Assembly (NCBI GenBank): GCA_032207245.1
Contig: CM063503.1
Span: forward strand, 59,010,817 to 59,074,816
Origin: Pardosa pseudoannulata
Taxonomy: Eukaryota; Arthropoda; Arachnida; Araneae; Lycosidae
Direction: 5' to 3'
DNA: 64,000 nt
In this document: positions 11,785-21,794 of the stretch, in pieces
Layout of the letters: each line of letters begins with the position of its first letter
Position numbering within the stretch: position 1 is the stretch's first letter
Position numbers and translations under genes: made by a program
The notes under the pieces: model-generated
Database searches by the model: none
Told to the model about the DNA's origin: nothing
The model's input: the letters and a program-made list of their open reading frames with translations, nothing else

Positions 11785-12660
11785 TCATAATGGGGTACGA
11801 GGGTTGGTGTTACCTTATACAGTTGAGGTTTCCACAAAGCGATTATTTTTGGATAAGAGATCGAATTAACGAGTTTAGTTTTTTTAACATCTAGAGCGTT
11901 CTGGGGTGGTCTTACGGACTGCATTAACAATATAATTGATGGCAGTTATTTATGTAAATATTCAGGGATAGAAATCAGGTTTCGGAGACAACTAGAAAAG
12001 AGCTTTTATGTTTTCTAATAATATAACTGGAGCTTCTGAATATGAAGCATTATCTTTGGACGGAGATGTTGGTTTCACCAGTTCAGGAGAAATATAGGCA
12101 TATGAGCCTCTCGTTAATGGAACGTCGGATAGATTCAATGATTGTTAGTGTTTCTTACATTTAAAGTTCGAGGTGTTTATTTCTTTTATATACAGATAGT
12201 ATGTTCAGTGAACTACATTAAGAACAATAAGTACACTTGGGGGTAATAGTTGAACAAGTAACACTGTTGGTCTCAACATAACCTGCTATGATGAGTGACT
12301 CGGCAACGTGGACAGCCTAAGCCAGGCGTTACGACCCCTGAGTCTAACCTTTACAGCCAAGCCAAAGGGACCACATTCACTGAGGGGGCCACAACTCGAC
12401 TTTCTTTTATGCTGATTTCAGCACCTCCCCCAATTTTAATTTTAATTTTTTACCATTAATCATTATTTTATGGTGTAGTTTCAGTTTCTCTAGTTTTTCA
12501 CCCCTGAAGCTAATGCAAGGTTTCAGTTGGGTATTTTTTGAGCAATCTGAGTCACGAGGGTTTCATAGGGTGAGCCAAAGCTCCGTCACAATGACTTTCG
12601 ATTGATGGTCCTGAGACCCAGGATTTCGACTGCCGCCCCTCAAAATTTTCTGATTCTCTT
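11785..12660. other. Intergenic DNA with a possible retroelement remnant at its right end
   Basis: 11785-12240 shows nothing recognisable. From about 12240 base composition rises in GC and the sequence looks continuous with the GC-rich minus-strand frame at 12661-12951, as if one degraded element spans 12240-12960. Confidence 0.35.
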
Positions 12661-12951
12661 TTAGGCTCTCCCGGTTCCCCCCTTTAAGTCCAACGAGCTA
12701 AATTCACTGAGCTTTTTTAGCTCCCTTTTAGCCCGCGTGGTTCGAGCCACCCTCAATAATTCCGACGTCAAGAGGCCCGCTAGTGCATCTAGTAGTTTTT
12801 CAAATTCCGCCCTCGACCGAACTCTGCTGTGTTCTCCCGCATGTAGCGCTTGTGACGCTATGGCCATTTCAATGGTGATTGGGCGTGCAGGATGGCCCAA
12901 TACATGAGATCTTCCCATCATCCCCGGGAGAAGCCTAGAGGGCCTCGCCAT
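12661..12951 (-). pseudogene. GC-rich 96-codon frame, probable retroelement remnant
   Basis: This frame is about 50% GC inside DNA near 35% GC, which marks it as foreign to its surroundings. The product is rich in Arg, Leu and Glu, with an amphipathic helix-like middle (EKLLDALAGLL) and a basic end. I see no zinc knuckle, protease or polymerase motif. A gag-like fragment of an LTR element or LINE is the likeliest origin, but no family is recognised. Confidence 0.3.
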
Positions 12952-13551
12952 ATGTACCCGGTTCGGTGCTAGTTTGTACTCAACATAGTGTTTATAGATC
13001 TCGGGGCTATGACAAGTTTTTATATTTGATGTGAGTTTGTGCTATTTAAAACACTGCCATGGTTTACTGATAAAAGTTATACGAACTGAAAGCTTATTTT
13101 AGCCACTGACGGGAGGTATTGAATTTTTTTCACAAGACTAGTACTAGCAGGCAAGTAGCTTCAGTTTGTTTGCGTTACAGGCGGTGTACTTCCAGTCTTT
13201 ATATAAGACTAACTGTGGTTTATAAAAATGGAAGATATTTTAGAGATATCCCAGCAAAAGATGACAAAAGTTCTGGAAAGTCACTAGACTCAACTTCTGT
13301 TAGAATATTCCCTGTAAGGAATTTCTTCGAAATATTTCTGCTTGTATGCATACAGTAAGGAAATATGGATCCTGTTAACAATTTTAACGTTTTTGACGGC
13401 TTCATTGCATTTTATGAGAGCTAAGAGCTCACTCTTACGAGTGACTTTCAAAGATCCCATTTTTTTTAATATTGCTGGATTTTAAAAGACAACTATAAAT
13501 TTTTGTGAGTTAATTGTGAGTCTCCTTTGACTTGGTATTAGTTATTAGTAC
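12952..13551. other. Intergenic DNA, nothing recognised
   Basis: Two overlapping short frames on opposite strands (13119-13405) have no family features. Confidence 0.45.
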
Positions 13552-14204
13552 TGTAACGTATTTAGCACCTAGACTAAAGTTTACAGGTGATTAAGGAGAC
13601 CACAGAAGATAACCTGTACAATTAAACTTTCTTTATTGAAGCACCTTGGATGAAATGGGTATATACAATGATCCCCAGGACGGAGCTCCTCTACTGCCGA
13701 TATCCGATATAGAAACCCTTCTTCTTCCACTGCTTATCTACGAGATGAAGCTGATCGCTTTCTAATACTTTTCTGGCAACTTGGCCCCAAAAGGAAGTGA
13801 AACATTCTCTTTTTAGACTATGGCAGTCTAACAATGAGGACTTTGCTCACATCCCGAAGTCCGCAAAAACTAAATCGTCTCTCGACTCACACCAAACCTT
13901 TCCTCTCTCTAGAGGGGTGGACACGTCGCTTTCAAAGTGACTCCCGGATTCCAAAACGCAAAAAGCCTCGAACATTTTAGCCCGTTTTTATAGCTCGAGC
14001 CCGTTTTTAGAGCTCTTCCCCCCCCCCCGTGACGTCGGATGAGAATGACATTACTCATTTTACAGGGACCTCATAGGCTGAAGAGTTTAGGTGGGTTATC
14101 AGCATGCCTCGGTATTAATTTGTATTGGCCAGCCATCAGGGCAGGAAAGCTCTTATGTTAAAGTGTCACAAACCTAGGCTTTATGTCTCCACGTCATTGT
14201 TACA
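13552..14204 (-). repeat. Solo LTR of an LTR retrotransposon
   Basis: On the minus strand the unit begins TGTAACAATGACG and ends TACGTTACA, a TG...CA pair with the inverted ends TGTAAC/GTTACA. About 220 bases in is a TATA box (GCTATAAAAACGGG, near 13990), and near the 3' end is AATAAAGAAAG (near 13630), in the order promoter, R region, poly(A) signal expected of an LTR. At 653 bp the length is normal. No primer-binding site or coding region adjoins it on either side, so it is probably a solo LTR left by recombination. The 5-bp flanks do not match, so the boundaries could be off. Confidence 0.7.
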
Positions 14205-14879
14205 CCAGGCACTCTGCTTGAAAAGAAAAGGTGAAAACAGCTGATTTCACCACCGGTAACAAGTCGGCCATTGTATTTCGAGGTATGAGTCTGGAACTTC
14301 ACATTACGATTTGTGCAACATCTCTAGGACAAAGAGAAAACTCAGTAGCAGGATTAGTGTTTGTGTAAGCGAAAGCAGAGGAGGCTTGGAATAGTTCTGT
14401 AATATGAAAATTCTATCACCGGCTCCCGTTATATCCTGGATTCACTCCAGTTCACCTGATGAAAACTAATATGAATCAATCATAGTATTATATCCCGTCT
14501 GCAGTATTTTTTTGCCAACTGTATGCAAATAGAATACAAATTTCTAATGATTCCCAATCTTAAACGTAGATATAGTGAACGTTTTTCTAGAAAGAAAGAT
14601 CAAGATTCTTTTTCGAAAAAAAAAAAAAAGAAAAAATACCATAAACGGCTTGTGGTGAGTTTCATGTCTAAAATGAGTTCCATTACGGTAATCACGAAAC
14701 TTTTCTAATGTTATTGTATGCTTATGCAAGTGGTTTCCTTTCTATTTGTGCATAAATATGTAAAAGTTTCTGTTCTTAAGACATAAGCAATTTCTGTCCG
14801 TAATCGATTTTTTAGCAGTAAAAGATTATCACGAACACTGGACACTGGAAAAAACATTTTGGGGCGCCTAGGGCAGAGG
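14205..14879. other. Intergenic DNA, nothing recognised
   Basis: Contains an A-rich run near 14619-14636 with overlapping chance frames on both strands. No exon or repeat copy recognised. Confidence 0.45.
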
Positions 14880-15158
14880 GCCCTTTATCCCCAGTATTGG
14901 ACATATATATGTGATCAACATTACAACTAATCCTTTGGCTGATATTTGGATAATATATATAGAAAAGGAAAGAGGAGAGGGGAAAGAAAAGAGAAAAGAA
15001 CATAGACAAAACAGCGCAGAATAAAAGTAAACAAGATATACAGTTATATAAGATATAAACATTGCCCATATATATATATTTTTTCTTCCCACTCTGAATA
15101 TTCTTTTTACAAAGGGTGAGTACAAAATGAATAAATTTACAACATTAGAATTGACATT

Positions 15159-16486
15159 TTAAACCTGAGGGCGAATGCCCGATAATAAAGTGGTGGCTCT
15201 CGGCCTGCGCCGGTTTTCTGCAGGATCATAATCGGGGAGGTTGAAAATTTCTTCATTATTTATATTGTTCAGATTATTAAAGAAGTTATTGGATAGCTTT
15301 GCTATGAAGTCCCGAATGGGTTCGATATTAAGAGTGTTATGAATAATGTCATTTCTGACATACCTGTGAGCTTTGATTATCATTCTAAGGGTTTTATTTT
15401 GAATAGTTTGCAGTCTCTGGATCTGAGTGTTGGAAGCCGAACCCCAGACCGGGGCTGCGTAGAGGAGAATGGGTCTAAGCACCATCTTATATAATAACAC
15501 TTTATTTCCCATTCCCATTTGATTATGGTACAGAAGGTGGGCAATAGATTTCCTAGCTTTATAAAATTTTGCAATTGTGTAGTTAGTATTACTTTTCCAA
15601 GTTAACCTACTGTCTAAAAATATTCCTAAATATTTAACTTCCCTCTCGAAGTAAACCGACTGTCCACACACCGAGATCGGGGGAGGTGGAATACTGTTAA
15701 AACTAAAGAAAATAGCTTTAGTTTTAGAGGGGTTAATTTTAATTCTCCACCTCTCAATCCAACGATCTAATATATTAACGTGACGCTGAAGGTATTTGTG
15801 CATGTATTTAACAGTATTATTCTTAGCAAGAATTGCCGTGTCGTCCGCAAACATGGCTAGTGTCGTGTTGTGTTGATGAGGAATGTCACTAATATAAATA
15901 TTAAATAAAATTGGGCCAAGCTTGGATCCTTGAGGGACCCCAGCACTGATGGGCCTGTGTGTGGATAAGTATTGTGTGTGGCGGACTGAAAAAGACCGAT
16001 CGAGAAGGTAAGAGTGTAGCAAATGAATCATGGCAGCAGGCAGTTTGTTTTTAATTAGTTTGTAAATGAGGCCTCTATGCCATACTTTGTCAAAAGCCTT
16101 CTCGATATCAAAAAAGACAGCACCAGTGTGCATACGGTTTTCAAATCCATCATGGATGAATTCGGAAACCCGCAGCAACTGATGTGTAGTAGAATGTTGT
16201 GCTCTGAAGCCGAATTGAGTATTGTTAATGATGCTATGGGTGTTGAGGAAAGAGTTAAGTCTGGTGCATATAATGTGTTCGGTCAGTTTACTTAGAGAGG
16301 AAAGGAGGCTAATTGGTCTATAATTTTTAGCAAGGTGAGGGTCACTACCAGGCTTGGGGATAGGTACAACAGTGGCAATTTTCCAAACTTTGGGGAAGTA
16401 TTTTAAAATATTTTTGTTTTTCATACAAATTATATTATAAAAAAAAAAAAAAAAAAAATAATAAATAATAAAAAAAAAAAAAAAAA

Positions 16487-16523
<37 letters not shown>

Positions 16524-17990
16524 TAAAGTTTAACCAAAATATTAACATAATTAATAGGGAGATTTTTAATGGCAGCATAGCTAATATTATCTATCCCAGG
16601 AGCTTTTTTATTAGGAAGATTGATAATAACATTTACAATTTCATTAAAGTCCGTAGGGGGAATGGGATCTTTATTTATATTATTTAGGGAGTTGTTGAAA
16701 AACTTTTCATTAATGTCAAAGACCTTGTCAATAGTATAGGGACAGAATACATCATTATTTGGCTTAAATTGGTTTTCATAGCAGTCCGCAAGGTTATTAA
16801 TTTTTTCTTGGGGGTCCGTAATAATATTACCCGCTGGGGAACATAAATGAGGTAAGTTTTGGAAGGGCTTTTTAATTTTTTTTTTTTTAAATAATTCCAA
16901 ATACTGTTATCCGTAGGGGAAAGGGACTCAATAAAATTGTTCCACCTGATATTTTTATGTTGAGAGATTTGCCGCTTGATAATAGCATTCATTCTGTTAA
17001 GTTCTATTTTGATATTAGGGTCCCTAGTCCGTTGCCAAGATTTTCTGATGTTATTCCTGTGCCTAATAGACATTTTTATATAGAGAGGAAGCTTTAAGTA
17101 ATTATTTATGGGAGTGCGGATTTTAGCAGTACATAGGGCGCTGGAGATAATGCTCGTAAGTGACCTAACGGTGCTGTCGATGTCATCAGGGTTATGAATC
17201 TCACTGTCGGGCAGGGGGGAGTCAGCAACTGTTTTGTAAAAAATATTCCAATCCGTATAGGAGGGGGAGCTCAAGGCAGGTAGGGTAAAATTAATTGAAA
17301 TATTAAGGAGAACAGGAACATGATCAGAGGAGAGACTATTGTTTACATTAATTTCAAAAGGGAAGTTAATATTTTGCATTAGTGCAAAATCTATTGTAGT
17401 AGCTTCACCTGAATTACCATACCTAGTAGGGGAGTGGGGAAGGCTATATCTATTGCATTATCATTAATATAGTTATTAATTAGCCTGCCAAGAGTACAAG
17501 TACTATAATAATTGTGACAATTCCACCGCGGATGATGCGCATTAAAGTCTCCAAAGAGGATAACTTTTTCTCCCAAGGAGAAAAGGCTATCCAGGTCAGA
17601 GACGATGGAATTGTTACGAGAGGCCCTAACATAAGTGCTGACTAAGTAAACAGAAGAGAAAGAAGGTAAGTTAATTTTGATAATAGTATTTTCTATTGAG
17701 TTAAGATTGAGGCTAGGGATATGACAGTGATTTACATTCCTTTTTACATAAACAGCAGTGCCACCGAAATATTGAGTATTACCTCCAGCGTCCATGCGAG
17801 GAGTAAAATACATATTGTAGTTTTGAATTTTAAGCCTATTAAAATTGAGAGACCTAACCTCCTGTACAACAATCAAATTTACGGGTTGTTCAGAAACAAA
17901 ATCCCGTAGCTCGTCAACCTTGGGCTGAAGGCCATTGGCATTCCAGCTCAAGATCCGGAGAGAAGCAACATTATTTAATGGGAAATGCTT
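15159..17990 (-). pseudogene. LINE ORF2: endonuclease and reverse transcriptase, frameshifted
   Basis: ORF2 nicks the target DNA and copies the element RNA onto it. The endonuclease (17391-17951) has SWNANGL, VQEVRS and GDFNAHHPRWNC, the apurinic-type nuclease motifs. A frame change near 17385 leads to SSDHVPV, the end of that domain. The linker runs to about 16520 through a second shift near 16880 at a T-run. The reverse transcriptase (15159-16424) has NYRPISLL, FDIEKAFDKVWH, GVPQGSKLGP and the catalytic FADDTAILA near residue 190. A thumb-like region follows, and there is no RNase H. An 83-base A/T tract at 16439-16521 interrupts the fingers. ORF2 overlaps the end of ORF1 by a few codons in another frame. 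Confidence 0.92.
16439..16521. repeat. Poly(A)/poly(T) tract inside LINE ORF2
   Basis: Roughly 20 A, a short AT-rich spacer, about 21 A, then about 31 T. The tract lies between residues that should be adjacent in the reverse-transcriptase fingers and has no counterpart in the family. Confidence 0.95.
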
Positions 17991-19645
17991 GAAATAAGGC
18001 TGCCAAACTGTTTTGACAGCAGATTAGTGATCCCTAGCGCTTTTGCAGTTTCGGATTTATCTAATTTCTCACAGTAATTACAGATATTAGCAAGAATTTT
18101 TTCAATTTTGATTAATTGTTCAACAGTAGAAATATTAGAGTTTATTGCATCATTACTATTAACATTAGCATTAGTATTAATATTGGGATTACTAATTTCA
18201 TTAACATATGAATTATTAGCAGTACCAGCATCGTTATTATTATCAGAAATGACATTATTCTCATTAACACAATTATCATTATCAGTATTAGTATTAGCAA
18301 TTCCTATAACAGGTTGAGAAATAATTTTATCATTATTATTGGTCACCTGGGCATAAGATCTAATGGTATTAAAATTTTCGTTAGCATTTACACTATTAAT
18401 ATTAGAATTATCATTTAAACTAGCAATAGTATTATTTGCAAAGTTAAAAGCTGACTCTTTTTCCCTAAGTCTTTGATTATTTTAAGTTCCTTATTTTTTG
18501 CTTTAATAGCAAGAGGGTGCTTAGGGCACCCTTTGTAGTTCGCGGGATGTTCCCCATTGCAATTAGCACATTTGCATTTATCATTATCACTTTTAGTACA
18601 ACAGTTAGTACGGTGATTTCCCGCACATTTAAGACATTTAGGATCAAGTGTACATAATTCAGATGAGTGATTAAAGTGTAAACAATTATAACATTGTTTG
18701 ACTCCTCTGAACTTGTGCGCTTCAACAACAACGATAAAATTAAGAAATGATTTTATGGAATATATTTTTTTATTGAAATCATTTTGAACTAAGTGCACTT
18801 GAAAAATAGGCAATGGGGACTTATCCCGGAACCTCTTTAGTTGGGCGACCTTAACAACTTCGTAACCTAATCTAATTAACTCAGTTTTGACTTCTTCAAT
18901 TGGAATTTCTGCAGGTACTCCTTTAATAATTATTTTAAAAGGTTTTGAGCCCTGGGGACTAATAGCAAAGCACTTAATATTATTTTCAATAAGGATCTTT
19001 TGCACAATTCTAAATTGGTCGGAATTTTGCGGATATATTTTAACAAATTTACCCGAGTCCATTATTGGAAGCTCGGTTTCAAGTTTACTATTTATAGCAT
19101 TTATTATCTTCCGCCATTTGAAATCATTATCTTTTTGCACCCAAAATGGGTCAATCCTCCTTTTTTTATTATTAACATCATTATTAGAGTTATCAACATT
19201 ATTAGCATTATTAACTATAGCATTATCAACATCCATATCATTGTCTAGAACATTAAAAGTATTACTAACTGGCAACGGCTGTGCCGAAGGAATTTTTTTT
19301 ATTATCCCTAAGTTTTTTACTTCTATTATTTTTAACAGTTATGAAATCATTATCCATTACCTTATTATCTTCATCATCAGAGCTATCAAGTTTGTGTTTA
19401 TTGTTACGAATAGCATTATTATTAGACAAAAAAGAATCATTATAGGATTTAAAATCATTGAAAACATTATTAACTACATCAAAAACAACAGTATCAGTTA
19501 ATTCCTCAGCCAAAAGATTAGAGTAATTAGACCACATACCTGAAAGTTGAGCAATATCCAGTGAAGCGTCAGAATCAGAGTTAATCCTGGTTGCCATGTT
19601 CTCCAACATTCCGGTGACGAAAATCAGTTTATCCCAGTTGGCCAC
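17975..19645 (-). pseudogene. LINE ORF1: gag-like nucleic-acid-binding protein, frameshifted
   Basis: ORF1 proteins of jockey-like elements coat the element RNA. The start MANWDKLIF lies at 19645. After an acidic, Asn-rich region a frame change near 19270 leads to the fragment 18415-19275. That carries the pre-knuckle domain (FKIIIKGVPAEIP...ELIRLGYEV) and CCHC-type knuckles (CYNCLHFNH...C, CLKCAGNH...C, CANCNGEHPANYKGC). A second shift near 18415 leads to 17975-18346, an unusual Asn-rich low-complexity tail. The three fragments overlap or adjoin in the right order, so one original ORF of about 550 codons is likely. Activity would need an unbroken frame. Confidence 0.88.
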
Positions 19646-19815
19646 TTGATCTTTTTTTTCTTTCGAGACGAGCTGTACATGCTTTTAGCCGGTTTACTAT
19701 TTCTGCAATGTCGGTAAACTGCAGTTTCAGGAGAGTTAAGTGCGAGGAATTGAGAGTCCTGTAATCCATGTCCAAATTCAGTCCCTTCATAAGCCGAAAA
19801 TCCAATAGAGTGATA

Positions 19816-19876
19816 AGTCTTAATAAGACTATTTTAGTCTTAAAAAAGACTATATTAGTTAGTCTTGAAAAAGACT
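19816..19876. repeat. Three short hairpins in the LINE 5' UTR
   Basis: AGTCTTAATAAGACT (19816-19830), AGTCTTAAAAAAGACT (19836-19851) and AGTCTTGAAAAAGACT (19861-19876) are three spaced inverted repeats with the same AGTCTT/AAGACT stems. They lie about 170 bases upstream of ORF1 in the element's sense direction. Confidence 0.9.
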
Positions 19877-19980
19877 GTTTTGTGAGTACACGTGGTAGTC
19901 ACTAAGTTGCACGTGGTTTCTCAGAGCGGTAACGCACGTCTGCACTGTACGCAGGCAGGAGAGAAAGGGAAAGTGATCAC

Positions 19981-21406
19981 GAACATATTATTTCGATCCT
20001 AGCAGTTGTTTGCCCAGAGAATTATTTCTTAGACTAAACATTTTTGGTAAAACAGGATTGACTCACTTTAATTTTGAAAGGGAATTAATTACAGTCTTGG
20101 CTTGCATTTGATTCATCCCACAGAAAAAAGTGGGATCATCACCATCAGATGAAGACCAGTGCAAAATTGAATGTTCTCAAGTTTATTTTGTGTATGCTTT
20201 CAGAACTAGATAACAGCAGTATTGAAAGACATATTTGAAGATCTGAAGTAATCGCTTTATAGGTGCGATTATGTTTTGAATTAATAATACCTCTAGGTTT
20301 TTTTATTGTGTCTAGTTTTGTATCTTTGGATACCATATACTAATATGATAATTAATATCTCCTTCTCACGATAACCTTTCCAGCTACATAATCTATGTCA
20401 AAAATAACTATTTTATATATTGTTGTAACAAAATATTTAATCTAAACTTTGAAGATGATTTTACCTGAAGTTGTAATGAAATAACATAGAAATCTTTATG
20501 TATCAATACAAAGAGAACAAATAAAATAAAAAAATTCCAAAATCTCATTTTTGAAATAAAAATGGACATAGTTGTCTAATGGCACCTTTCATATGTTATT
20601 TTATGACAATTACTAAATTAATCAAATAATAAGTAGTTTAGTTTTTGAATGTTAAACTGTAAGAAGCTCTTTCTCCAGATATTTTTTTTGAGATACTCCA
20701 TAAAAACAATAATTACAAACCATGAAGGGGTATGGTTTGCTATTAAGAATATCGGAGTATTTTTTGATTCGAAATGCACATTACAATGAGAATATAAAAC
20801 AAAGTAATTTCCTAATGTTTTGATTATTTAGTAATTTATTCAGGGCCATTTTAAAATAAAATGAATCAAATTTAAAAAACATGCAAATTGAATGAATATA
20901 TGTGTGATTTTTGTATGAGTCATTCATCCCAGGTCAACCTGGTATTTTGACAGACTGGCGAAAAACTCTAAACAGAGTATTTACGGTTGTTTCCTTAGGA
21001 TTGGTGAGTGGCTGGTGTTTGTTTTCATTTTATGATCTATACTTTTACCCCTTTATTAAAAAAGAAAATATTATGTAGATGTTGATTCAATTAGTAATGG
21101 GTCTAATGGACACTACAACTGATATTAAGGAGTGGTTTAAAATAGATCTTGTTCAGAATATTACTCTTACTTACGCTTGCACGATCTTCTATCGAATGAT
21201 TTAATTTTTATATTTTGAAGTAAGATTTCTAATTTAAGTGAACTTTAAGTGCTTGCAAGTGAATTTGTGCTAGAATACTCTTTGGTTAAGAATGTTTGAT
21301 ACTTATTATGGTGCAGTGAACGTAACCTAAATACAGCCCAATTAAAGGTTTCAATGGCATCTCTATTTACATCGTTTTAATTAATGTATGATTAGTAAGA
21401 AGTATT
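19981..21406. other. Intergenic DNA with one candidate orphan exon
   Basis: Mostly AT-rich with no recognised gene. One stretch at 20933-21003 is bounded by AG and GTGAGT and stays open (STWYFDRLAKN, SIYGCFLRI). It could be a 71-nt plus-strand coding exon, but no partner exon was found and the family is unknown. Confidence 0.35.
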
Positions 21407-21506
21407 NNNNNNNNNNNNNNNNNNNNNNNNNNNNNNNNNNNNNNNNNNNNNNNNNNNNNNNNNNNNNNNNNNNNNNNNNNNNNNNNNNNNNNNNNNNNNN
21501 NNNNNN
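21407..21506. other. Assembly gap (100 N)
   Basis: Exactly 100 N; true size unknown. It lies just past the presumed 3' LTR of the copia element. Confidence 0.99.
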
Positions 21507-21598
21507 CGCTACTACTAGGTGATGCAAAAATATTACTAAAGGCAGATATATTTTGATAAGTAGAAAAGAAAAAAGTGTAAGCAAGCCAACACACGCAA

Positions 21599-21754
21599 TG
21601 TTACAGAGATTACTTATTTATTAACTTAATGTAATGTTGCCAAAACAGGAAAATACAAAATACTATACAGAATAAATAAAAAGACATTGAGGCAATAATC
21701 ATAGCAATGCTTTGGCAGGTAAAAAGAACATGTAGGATTAATTTAGTTCTGACA
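21599..21754 (-). repeat. Probable 3' LTR of the copia element
   Basis: On the minus strand the purine tract AAGGAGGAG is followed at once by TGTCAGAACT, and about 156 bases later the unit could end at CTCTGTAACA. It contains AATAAATAAG as a poly(A) signal. TG...CA ends and position right after the polyprotein support the call. The 3' boundary is uncertain, with no second LTR to compare. Confidence 0.6.
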
Positions 21755-21794
21755 CTCCTCCTTGCCAAAGTATGCTTTATCACACATGGAAGGG

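Larger units (their letters stand above)
14880..19980 (-). mobile_element. Near full-length jockey-clade LINE
   Basis: A minus-strand non-LTR retrotransposon with ORF1 (nucleic-acid-binding gag), ORF2 (endonuclease plus reverse transcriptase), a 5' UTR and a 3' UTR. The order and the pre-knuckle gag domain fit the jockey clade. Both outer boundaries are approximate, since no target duplication or clear poly(A) tail was identified. Several frameshifts and an A/T homopolymer insertion break ORF2, so this copy looks inactive, although the reading frames are otherwise well kept. Confidence 0.88.

Noticed and set aside
18887..19501. 204-codon plus-strand frame
   Set aside because: Exactly antisense to the LINE ORF1; Ile/Leu-rich because the sense strand is Asn-rich.
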